Below, in pieces: positions 1-5,293 of a stretch of 5,318 bases of DNA. Under the pieces are notes generated by a model that saw only the letters and a list, made by a program, of their open reading frames with translations, was not told where the DNA came from and did not search any database. The first letter of the stretch is position 1, and each line of letters opens with the position of its first letter. Source of the DNA: Deltaproteobacteria bacterium (GTDB taxonomy: Bacteria > Desulfobacterota > GWC2-55-46); contig JAUSLB010000313.1 in NCBI GenBank assembly GCA_030646655.1, positions 1-5,318 on the forward strand. Reading direction: 5' to 3'. The position numbers and the translations under genes are program-made.

Positions 1-13
1 CGGGGAGGTTCAT
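1..13 (-). CDS. Possible start of the next flagellar gene (fliE expected), cut by the window edge
   Basis: An ATG at 13-11 begins 4 nt after the flgC stop codon and reads Met-Asn-Leu-Pro before the window ends. In many bacteria fliE, for the MS ring-rod junction protein, follows flgC directly, so position and spacing fit. Only four codons are visible and the sequence just upstream (the end of flgC) has no clear Shine-Dalgarno match. Identity is therefore inferred from gene order alone, and the true start could lie further downstream. Confidence 0.35.
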
Positions 14-17
14 TGTT

Positions 18-443
18 TTACTGCCCGAGCTCAAGCGCCTTTACCGCCATCTCCCTCGTGGCCTTGAAGGCCGCCACATTCGCCTCATAGCTCCGGGCCG
101 CGGTTATCATGTTTACCATCTCCTCCGCCACATTCACGTTCGGGTAAGCCACATAGCCCTTATCGTCGGCATCCGGGTGGTTCGGCTCATAGGCGTATTT
201 AAAAGGCCTCATGTCCTCTATTATCCCGGCTGCTCTCACGCTGCTGGCATGAGAGTCCATGGCGGAGCGGAGATACCCGTTAAAACCGCCCTCCGGCTGG
301 GAGGCGAATACAATGTCCTTCCTCCTGTACGCCCCGCCCGTTAAGGTATGGGTCGTCTCCACGTTAGCGAGGTTGCTCGCTATTATGTTCATCCTTAGCC
401 TCTGGGCCTCCATGCCCGAGGCGCTTATTGAGAAAAGGTCCAT
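18..443 (-). CDS. flgC: Flagellar basal-body proximal rod protein FlgC
   Basis: FlgC is one of the proximal-rod subunits. It is exported by the flagellar type III system and joins the MS ring to the distal rod in the periplasm. The product is 141 residues, a normal length for the family. The N-terminal rod signature is clear: the first 12 residues (MDLFSISASGME) lead into IIASNLANVET at about 20-30, followed by GGAYRRKDIVF near 36-46. The C-terminal part has the FlgC pattern GYVAYPNVNVAEEMVNMI at about 96-113, then RSYEANV and a heptad-like helix that packs in the rod; there is no cleavable signal peptide. The ATG at 443-441 follows GGGAGGT (455-449), which lies inside the end of flgB. The gap to flgB is 3 nt, so the two genes are co-transcribed and probably translationally coupled. 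No defect is visible. Confidence 0.97.
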   Translation of the reverse strand: MDLFSISASGMEAQRLRMNIIASNLANVETTHTLTGGAYRRKDIVFASQPEGGFNGYLRSAMDSHASSVRAAGIIEDMRPFKYAYEPNHPDADDKGYVAYPNVNVAEEMVNMITAARSYEANVAAFKATREMAVKALELGQ

Positions 444-446
444 CCG

Positions 447-860
447 TTACCTCCCTTCCCGTATCGCCGTTATGAGGAGACTGAACTTGCTCTTAAGCAT
501 CGTTGTCGATGTCGCGTACATAAGGGAGTTCTCGGACAGCCTTACCATCTCGCCTTCTATGCCGACCGAGTTCTTATCATAGCCCTCTATTTCCGTCGCC
601 CTGTCGAGCACTGAGGGCTCGCCGGCGGCCCCGGCAAGAGCTGTGATATGCATGGGGCTTGTGCGGGCAAGGATAAGCCCGGATGAACCGTTTAAGCCCT
701 CTCTTTTTTTAAGCTCGTCCTCGAATTTTATATCGACAGCCCTGTATCCGGGGGTCTCCTGATTGGCTATATTGGAGGCGAGGAGCTTTTGCCTTGCCGC
801 CCTTATATCGAGGGAACTTCCCAAAAGGTTGATCGTCCGGTCAAAAAGCCCTCCTATCAT
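447..860 (-). CDS. flgB: Flagellar basal-body rod protein FlgB
   Basis: FlgB is a proximal-rod subunit exported by the flagellar type III apparatus and built onto the MS-ring/FliE base. With the start chosen here it has 137 residues, the usual family size. It opens MIGGLFDRTINLLGSSLD, then shows the hallmark RAARQKLLASNIANQETPGYRA and, at the C-terminus, EGEMVRLSEN followed by KFSLLITAIREGR, which forms the other half of the rod coiled coil. The frame is open up to an ATG at 947, but the start at 860-858 is preferred for three reasons: a strong AAAGGAGG at 872-865 lies 4 nt before it, family homology begins here, and the ATG at 947 lies inside a sigma-54 promoter, upstream of the predicted transcription start. 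It is the first gene of the flgBC unit, and flgC follows after 3 nt. Confidence 0.95.
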   Translation of the reverse strand: MIGGLFDRTINLLGSSLDIRAARQKLLASNIANQETPGYRAVDIKFEDELKKREGLNGSSGLILARTSPMHITALAGAAGEPSVLDRATEIEGYDKNSVGIEGEMVRLSENSLMYATSTTMLKSKFSLLITAIREGR

Positions 861-864
861 AAGC

Positions 865-872
865 CCTCCTTT
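865..872 (-). promoter_or_regulatory. Ribosome binding site that fixes the flgB start
   Basis: The minus strand reads AAAGGAGG, then GCTT, then ATG at 860. This near-perfect Shine-Dalgarno match supports the 137-residue FlgB over the 166-residue alternative, whose ATG at 947 has no such site. Confidence 0.85.
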
Positions 873-882
873 AAATATCTTT

Positions 883-908
883 GCAGGATGCTGAAAAGTC
901 CGTCCTGC
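883..908 (-). promoter_or_regulatory. Inverted repeat in the flgB leader: stem-loop or activator-site candidate
   Basis: GCAGGA (908-903) and TCCTGC (888-883) are perfect 6-bp inverted arms separated by 14 nt, at about +18 to +43 from the predicted flgB transcription start. A shorter stem, TGCG with CGCA (919-916 and 909-906, loop GAAAAA), overlaps the first arm, so the two cannot form together. The palindrome may be a binding site for the NtrC-type regulator encoded upstream; Vibrio FlrC is known to act from sites downstream of flagellar start points. It may equally be a leader hairpin or chance. The assignment is inference. Confidence 0.35.
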
Positions 909-935
909 GTTTTTCCGCAACCTGATAGAGAATTT

Positions 936-952
936 TGCAAAATCCATACCAA
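936..952 (-). promoter_or_regulatory. Sigma-54 (RpoN) promoter for flgBC
   Basis: The minus strand reads TTGGTATG-GATT-TTGCA, with GG at 950-949 and GC at 938-937. The GG-N10-GC spacing is exact for sigma-54 (consensus TTGGCACG-N4-TTGCW), and only two bases of the -24 block differ. Transcription would start near 925-923, leaving a leader of about 65 nt before the flgB ribosome site and ATG. The element lies in the gap downstream of a sigma-54 activator gene and upstream of rod genes, where RpoN control of flagellar operons is well known. Confidence 0.82.
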
Positions 953-955
953 CAC

Positions 956-976
956 TTAAAAAGCTGTTTAAAAAGC
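956..976 (-). repeat. Two direct GCTTTTTAA copies, 12 nt apart, upstream of the flgB promoter
   Basis: The 9-mer GCTTTTTAA occurs at 976-968 and again at 964-956, a 12-nt period, ending just before the -24 element. It is A/T-rich and could be a protein site, a bendable segment, or chance in a short spacer. The first copy also supplies the T-run of a very weak hairpin (GCCCT...AAGGC, 988-975, one mismatch) that might end some transcripts of the upstream regulator gene. Confidence 0.4.
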
Positions 977-1011
977 CTTCTTCAGGGCAGATAAAAGGGT
1001 GAAATTTATTC

Positions 1012-2358
1012 CTACCCCGGCAAAACCTGCCCGTATTCCTTCAATTTGTTCCTTAAAGTCCGCACCGAGATGCCGAGGAGCTTGGCGGCCCGTGTCCTGT
1101 TGCCCTCCACATCGTCAAGGGTCTTGCGTATAAGGCCCTTTTCCATCTCCCAGAGCGTCATATTATTGGCTTTGACCTGGCTTATTGTTTCCGTTATCTG
1201 TCCTTCTCTCTCAGGGCATCCGTCGTAGCCCAAGAGGAGGTGCTCGATCACAAGGGTCCTGCCTTGGCTTAAAAGCACGGCCCTCTCGATGGTATTTTCC
1301 ATCTCGCGGATGTTGCCCCTCCATTCATGTCTCTTAATATAATCGAGGGCCTCATCCGAGATCCCTTCAAGACGCCTTGAATACTTATTGCAGAACTTAC
1401 CCATGAAGTGGTTCGCAAGAAAGGCTATGTCTTCCCCCCTCTGCCTCAAAGGCGGCAAAAAGAGCGGGAATATGTTGAGCCTGTAGAAGAGGTCTTCCCT
1501 GAAGCGTCCTGAGGCTACCTCCTTTTTCATCTCCCTGTTGGTCGTGGCTATTATCCTTATATCAAGGGGTATGGGGCTCTTTCCGCCGAGCCTCTCAACC
1601 TCCTTTTCCTGTATGATCCTTAAAAGCTTCGCCTGAAGCCTTATATCCATCTCGCTTATCTCGTCGAGCAATATCGTGCCGGTGTCAGCCTGCTCGAATT
1701 TGCCATGCCTCGAAGCTATAGCCCCGGTGAAAGCCCCTTTCTCGTGGCCGAACAGCTCGCTCTCAAGGAGGCCTTCGGGGATGGAGGCGCAGTTGACCGC
1801 CACAAACGGCCTTTCAGCGCGCGGGCTGTTGGCGTGTATGAACCTCGCGAGGAGCTCTTTGCCGGTGCCGCTCTCCCCGGAGATAAGCACCGTCGCGTCG
1901 GTTGAAGCGGCTGTAATCGCCATTGAGATGACCCTGTTCATCGAGGGGCCTTTAGATATCATCGCCTTGCCCTTCGCCCCGGTCTGTAGAGCCCCGTCCT
2001 TAAGCCTCAAGACCTTCTCAACGGTAGCCTCGAGCGCTTCGAGCGTAAAGGGCTTCAGGATGAAGTCAACCGCGCCTTCCTTTACGGCCTCGACCGCCTT
2101 TTGTATCGTCCCGAAGGCCGTTATGAGGAGGAAGGGCATATGCGGGGCCACCTTTTTAATAGACCTTAAGAGCTCCATGCCTCCCATCCCCGGCATCTTG
2201 AGATCGCTTATTACCATATCAAAACGGCCCTCGCCTATCTTCATCAGAGCCTCCCTGCCGTCTTCGGCGAGCTCGGTGGAATAGCCCTTCCTCGTTAAGG
2301 CCTCTTTTACGGCAAGCCTCATCTCAGCTTCGTCGTCAACTATGAGAACGCTACCCAT
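1012..2358 (-). CDS. NtrC-family sigma-54-dependent response regulator, FlrC/FleR-like flagellar activator
   Basis: This cytoplasmic activator is phosphorylated by a kinase and hydrolyses ATP to remodel sigma-54 RNA polymerase at flagellar promoters. With the chosen start it has 448 residues. The REC domain (about 3-118) has acidic D8-D9, phospho-acceptor D52 in SDLKMPG, T80 and K102, the same layout as NtrC. The AAA+ domain (about 137-365) has Walker A GESGTGKE (161-168), the sigma-54 contact loop GAFTGA (208-213), Walker B LLDE (230-233), GRFREDLFYRLN (284-295) and WRGNIRE (346-352). A Fis-type HTH, NRTRAAKLLGISVRTLRNKL, ends the protein (about 420-439). The ATG at 2358 is chosen because AAGGAG (2373-2368) lies 9 nt before it and REC homology begins at once. 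An ATG at 2394 gives 460 residues and an 11-nt overlap with the kinase gene but has no ribosome site. The kinase gene upstream and flgB downstream make it a FlrC/FleR/FlgR-type regulator; names differ by taxon, so no symbol is given. Confidence 0.93.
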   Translation of the reverse strand: MGSVLIVDDEAEMRLAVKEALTRKGYSTELAEDGREALMKIGEGRFDMVISDLKMPGMGGMELLRSIKKVAPHMPFLLITAFGTIQKAVEAVKEGAVDFILKPFTLEALEATVEKVLRLKDGALQTGAKGKAMISKGPSMNRVISMAITAASTDATVLISGESGTGKELLARFIHANSPRAERPFVAVNCASIPEGLLESELFGHEKGAFTGAIASRHGKFEQADTGTILLDEISEMDIRLQAKLLRIIQEKEVERLGGKSPIPLDIRIIATTNREMKKEVASGRFREDLFYRLNIFPLFLPPLRQRGEDIAFLANHFMGKFCNKYSRRLEGISDEALDYIKRHEWRGNIREMENTIERAVLLSQGRTLVIEHLLLGYDGCPEREGQITETISQVKANNMTLWEMEKGLIRKTLDDVEGNRTRAAKLLGISVRTLRNKLKEYGQVLPG

Positions 2359-2367
2359 GCGCACACT

Positions 2368-2373
2368 CTCCTT
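2368..2373 (-). promoter_or_regulatory. Ribosome binding site that decides the response-regulator start
   Basis: AAGGAG on the minus strand ends 9 nt before the ATG at 2358. The competing ATG at 2394 is preceded by CCCCGTTAACA, which has no Shine-Dalgarno character. Initiation at 2394 by coupling to the kinase stop codon (2386-2384) remains possible. Confidence 0.6.
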
Positions 2374-2383
2374 ATTATCTTTC

Positions 2384-3205
2384 TCAGCAGACATTGTTAA
2401 CGGGGTTTATAGGAAGACTGATCATAAAAGCCGTGCCCCTGCCGGGCTTCGATTTCGCCTCTATCGAGCCGCCGTGGGCGCTTACTATCGCGGAAACTAT
2501 CGCGAGCCCGAGCCCCGTGCCCCTTTCTTTCGTCGAGAAGAACGGGTCGAAGATCCTGTCAAGGTGGGCTCTGTCTATGCCTCTGCCTGTGTCCTTCACC
2601 TCTATCTCCAAGGAGTCATCCGGCGCAGCCGTGCTGATGCCGATAGTCCCGCCCTCCTCGATGGCGTCAAGCGCGTTCAACAGGAGGTTCAAGAAGAGCT
2701 GGCGCAGAAGCACAGCGTCCCCCATAAGGGCGGTCCTGCCTTCGTGCGAGCATCTTATCCTAACCCCTTCCTTTTCACGGCCCCGGGCGAGGAGGATGGA
2801 GTCCTCAATCACTTCCTTGATGTCAACCGGCCTCCTGCGCGCCGCGGGAGAGCTTGCGAACAGGAGCATGTTGGACAAGAGGTTATCGAGCGTCTTTATC
2901 CCTTTTGTAATATGGCCCGCGAGCTTCATCTTCTCAGGCTCATGGGCGAGCTCGCGCTCAAGGAGGGTCGCGAATATCGCCATCGAGCCGAGCGGGTTTC
3001 GTATCTCGTGGGCGATCTTGGCCGCCATCTCGCCCATCGCGGCGAGCCTGCGGGTCCGCTCCATCACCCTGTTCTTCTCGGCTATCTCCGTGTTTAAGTC
3101 CTCTATCTTTCTTTCAAGGAGCGCGTACTGCTGCTCGAGCTTCGAGGACGCGTCCCTGAAAGTGTTGAACGCGCTGTTTAAAAGATCAACCTGATCCCCG
3201 GCCAT
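2384..3205 (-). CDS. Soluble sensor histidine kinase, FlrB/FleS/FlgS-like
   Basis: This protein probably autophosphorylates and passes phosphate to the response regulator encoded next to it, timing mid-class flagellar genes. It has 273 residues. Residues about 20-52 are a charged, coiled-coil-like helix. The HisKA H-box MGEMAAKIAHEIRNPLG (57-73) has phospho-acceptor H66. The HATPase_c domain has the N-box (N173, N177), G1 DTGRGI (205-210), F-box DPFFSTK (220-226) and G2 GTGLGL (229-234), so all catalytic elements are present. No membrane segment is seen, and the 50 or so residues before the H-box are too short for a PAS or other sensor domain, so the input is probably a cytoplasmic protein contact. 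In Helicobacter and Campylobacter, FlgS responds to the flagellar export apparatus; a similar role here is inference. The ATG at 3205 follows AAAGGAG by 6 nt, 11 nt after the TPR gene stop. Confidence 0.93.
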   Translation of the reverse strand: MAGDQVDLLNSAFNTFRDASSKLEQQYALLERKIEDLNTEIAEKNRVMERTRRLAAMGEMAAKIAHEIRNPLGSMAIFATLLERELAHEPEKMKLAGHITKGIKTLDNLLSNMLLFASSPAARRRPVDIKEVIEDSILLARGREKEGVRIRCSHEGRTALMGDAVLLRQLFLNLLLNALDAIEEGGTIGISTAAPDDSLEIEVKDTGRGIDRAHLDRIFDPFFSTKERGTGLGLAIVSAIVSAHGGSIEAKSKPGRGTAFMISLPINPVNNVC

Positions 3206-3216
3206 CTTAAGCTCCT

Positions 3217-5262
3217 TTAAAGGCTCGCAGGCTTTTTAGATATCACGCCCGCCCAGCCGCTTAGCTCGGTATTGAGGCCCTTAAGATCCTTAAGGGCCTT
3301 CTGCCTTTCGCCCTCGTTACCAAGCCTGGAATGGCTCTCGGCTGTCCTGTAGAGCGCCCATGCCCTGTCTTCCCTGCTCTCGCCGCTTAACAGATGCCTG
3401 TACGCCCCTATCGCCTCCTGATATTTGCCTGCCATGAAATTGGAATCCGCAAGGCCGGCGTACGCCTTACTGAGGAGCGCCTCGTCATGCTTTGCCTCAA
3501 ACCCCTTTACCGCCTTAGCGTAGGATAAGGCGGCCTCGTTGTTCCTGCCGAGCTTTGAGAAGGCCTTTGCCTTAAGCAGATTGAACTCAGGCCCGTCGGG
3601 CGTCCTCATTTGAGAGGCCTTCGTGTAGTCGCCTTTCGCAAAGGCTATCTTAAAGGCTATCGCCTCCACTTCATTCTTGTAGCGGGTTTTAGGGAAGCGG
3701 GCCGCAAAGGCGTTTAAGAGCCGCTCCGCGGAGCCTGTGTCAGACTGGCCCAAGTAAACACCGGCAAGCGTCACAAAAGCCTCTTCCGCGGTATCGAGCG
3801 CGCCTATCTTTATCGAGCGCTCGAGGCTCTTTACGGCATCGGGGTAGAGCCCGAGCGAATAATAGGCCTTCCCGGCCTTCAGAAAGGACTCCGCCTTTTT
3901 GCCGAACGGGACAGCCCCGCCGTATTTGGAGGCGGCGTTTGCCGCCCCGTAGTAGTCGCCTTGGGAGTAGAGCGAATCTATCCACTTATGGGCGAGCAGG
4001 CCCAGTTGCCTTGAGATATCGGCCTTAAGGAGGCTTGTCGGGTATCTGCCCGGGAACTCCGTTACCCGCTCCATCCCCTCCTCGAATTTATTGAGCTTAA
4101 TGAGGGTAGAGATAAGGCTCAAGTGGGAGACCTCGGAGCCGAGGTATTGGCCTTCAGCCACTGCTCTGTAGATTTTTTCCGCTTTAAGGAGCGATTCCTT
4201 CGATGCGTCAGCCCGGTACGCGTCCGCAAGCGAAAGCGCCGCCATAGCCCATGGATCGCCCTCAAGCATCCCTTTTGTCCTTAAATATATTTTTATCGCC
4301 TCTTCTTTGCCGCCTTCGGCAAGGTAGGAATCGCCGGTCTTTAAAACGAAGAATGTGGAGAGGAGCTCGTCCTTAGGATACCTTGAGCGCAGGACCTCAT
4401 AAGCCTGTCTCGCCTCATTGAACCTGCCCCTTATTACGAGCATGTCGCCGATACTCAGGAGGTTTATCGAGTCTATCTCCATGAAAGGCTTTTTGCCCCC
4501 GTCGTAGAGCTTCCATGAGAGGTCGAACTCGCCCTTTACGAGCGCCGTATTGGCGAGCCAGAGCCTCGAAGCAACGAAGCCCCTTTCAAAAGACGACTGG
4601 AAGAGCTCTTTTGCCGCGTTGAGCTTCCCCTCGTGAAACAATACCCGCGCCCGCCCGAACTCGGCGGCGGCGAGGAAAGAGGGGTCTTTCCTGTCTGCAA
4701 GGAGCTTTGAATAGTAGGCTGCGGCCTCGGGGTAGAACCCCTTCACCTCGTAATGGTTTGCAAGGAGGAATAACCCCAGCTTTTCAAACTCGCCTTCGGG
4801 GTTTTCCCTTAAGACGGCGTCGAGCGCAAGGGGGTCTTTGGGGTCTTCAAAAAACTGGATTATCTCTTTTAGATATTCAGCCTTAATTAAGAACCCGTTT
4901 TCCTTTAAGGACTCCGCAAGGGATTTTGCCTCTTTAACGGCATTTTCCTTATCGACGGCTGAGATGCCGAATTTAAGGAAGACCTCTTTTAGAAGCTGGT
5001 CGTCTGCGTAGATCTCGTCCCTTAAAAGGGATGTTGCCTTTTTCCTGTAAACCCATCTCCAGCCTTCGTTAAATGTTACTATCTCCTTAAGCCCGCTTTC
5101 CGGAGCCTTTACCGCCCCTTCATCCGTTTTTACGGAGGGGGGGGTTGCCTCTGCCTTTTTCATTTGGTGGGTTTTTGAAAAGGCAGAGGCAGGCTGGGGC
5201 GATACCATAAATATCGCCAGCGAGAAGATGAAAGTCTTCAGAATGCAGTTTATGCTTTTCAT
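3217..5262 (-). CDS. Secreted (periplasmic) TPR-repeat protein of the flagellar regulatory operon
   Basis: The product is about 681 residues and its function is not recognised. An N-terminal signal peptide is visible: MKSINC, a hydrophobic stretch ILKTFIFSLAIFMV, then PASA-F with a likely signal peptidase I cut after residue 27. A Pro/Lys/Glu-rich linker runs to about residue 55. From about 160 to the end the protein consists of paired amphipathic helices of TPR type, for example ANHYEVKGFYPEAAAYYSKL (about 168-187), SIGDMLVIRGRFNEARQAYE (270-289), AGKAYYSLGLYPDAVKSLE (463-481) and YAGLADSNFMAGKYQEAIGAY (601-621). No enzyme motif is seen. Such proteins scaffold protein complexes; periplasmic TPR proteins such as PflA of epsilonproteobacteria are parts of the flagellar motor, so a motor or checkpoint role is possible but inferred. 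The ATG at 5262 is preferred over the one at 5271 (3 codons longer) because the sigma-54 start point is predicted near 5267. Neither ATG has a Shine-Dalgarno site. First gene of the operon. Confidence 0.85.
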   Translation of the reverse strand: MKSINCILKTFIFSLAIFMVSPQPASAFSKTHQMKKAEATPPSVKTDEGAVKAPESGLKEIVTFNEGWRWVYRKKATSLLRDEIYADDQLLKEVFLKFGISAVDKENAVKEAKSLAESLKENGFLIKAEYLKEIIQFFEDPKDPLALDAVLRENPEGEFEKLGLFLLANHYEVKGFYPEAAAYYSKLLADRKDPSFLAAAEFGRARVLFHEGKLNAAKELFQSSFERGFVASRLWLANTALVKGEFDLSWKLYDGGKKPFMEIDSINLLSIGDMLVIRGRFNEARQAYEVLRSRYPKDELLSTFFVLKTGDSYLAEGGKEEAIKIYLRTKGMLEGDPWAMAALSLADAYRADASKESLLKAEKIYRAVAEGQYLGSEVSHLSLISTLIKLNKFEEGMERVTEFPGRYPTSLLKADISRQLGLLAHKWIDSLYSQGDYYGAANAASKYGGAVPFGKKAESFLKAGKAYYSLGLYPDAVKSLERSIKIGALDTAEEAFVTLAGVYLGQSDTGSAERLLNAFAARFPKTRYKNEVEAIAFKIAFAKGDYTKASQMRTPDGPEFNLLKAKAFSKLGRNNEAALSYAKAVKGFEAKHDEALLSKAYAGLADSNFMAGKYQEAIGAYRHLLSGESREDRAWALYRTAESHSRLGNEGERQKALKDLKGLNTELSGWAGVISKKPASL
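5123..5136 (-). repeat. Small perfect inverted repeat (5-bp stem, 4-nt loop) in the TPR gene
   Basis: The mRNA strand reads TCCGT-AAAA-ACGGA, directly after the C8 tract. It is the third stem-loop in the first 140 nt of the predicted transcript. Confidence 0.5.
5137..5144 (-). repeat. Poly-C tract (C8) near the 5' end of the TPR gene
   Basis: Eight consecutive C residues on the coding strand fall in the codons ACC CCC CCC (Thr-Pro-Pro, residues 40-42 from the ATG at 5262). With one C fewer the frame reads CCT CCG TAA and stops at once. With one C more it reads CTC CGT AAA AAC GGA TGA and also stops. The tract is thus placed where slippage would act as an on/off switch. Eight is at the short end for phase-variable tracts, so the role is inferred. 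Confidence 0.55.
5146..5191 (-). repeat. 14-bp perfect inverted repeat in the TPR coding sequence
   Basis: TGCCTCTGCCTTTT (5191-5178) and AAAAGGCAGAGGCA (5159-5146) pair perfectly around an 18-nt loop (5177-5160) that holds an in-frame ATG (5163-5161). It encodes the region just after the signal-peptide cleavage site. The mRNA continues into the C8 tract rather than a T-run, so it is not a classic terminator. It could be an mRNA structure affecting early elongation or stability. Confidence 0.65.
5198..5218 (-). repeat. 7-bp perfect inverted repeat within the signal-peptide codons
   Basis: GGCGATA and TATCGCC (5218-5212 and 5204-5198) flank a 7-nt loop TTTATGG that contains an in-frame ATG (5208-5206). 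It lies about 50 nt from the predicted 5' end of the mRNA. Confidence 0.55.
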
Positions 5263-5277
5263 TCGGCACATGATTAA

Positions 5278-5293
5278 AGCAACAACCGTGCCA
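5278..5293 (-). promoter_or_regulatory. Consensus-perfect sigma-54 (RpoN) promoter of the TPR-kinase-regulator operon
   Basis: The minus strand reads TGGCACG-GTTG-TTGCT, with GG at 5292-5291 and GC at 5280-5279. Both blocks and the spacing match the sigma-54 consensus (TGGCACG-N4-TTGCW) at every defined position. Transcription should start near 5267, downstream of the ATG at 5271 and about 5 nt before the ATG at 5262. Only about 25 nt upstream of the promoter are in the window, so activator sites cannot be seen. Confidence 0.9.

Noticed and set aside
259..582. Plus-strand open frame across the flgC/flgB junction
   Set aside because: Antisense to two well-supported rod genes, with no recognisable domain.
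970..988. Intrinsic terminator after the response regulator
   Set aside because: The stem GCCCT/AAGGC has a mismatch and only four pairs; despite the following T-run it is too weak to call with confidence.
1676..2284. Plus-strand open frame of about 200 codons opposite the response regulator
   Set aside because: Antisense shadow of the conserved REC/AAA+ coding sequence, with Ser/Pro/Ala-rich composition and no domain.
2342..3194. Two long plus-strand open frames (2342-3097 and 2394-3194) opposite the kinase gene
   Set aside because: They lie entirely antisense to a gene with all kinase motifs intact, show no recognisable domain and result from biased codon use in the real gene.
3740..3985. 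Second minus-strand frame of about 80 codons inside the TPR gene
   Set aside because: Out-of-frame, Arg/Gly-rich translation inside a continuous long frame; no frameshift is needed to explain the TPR protein.
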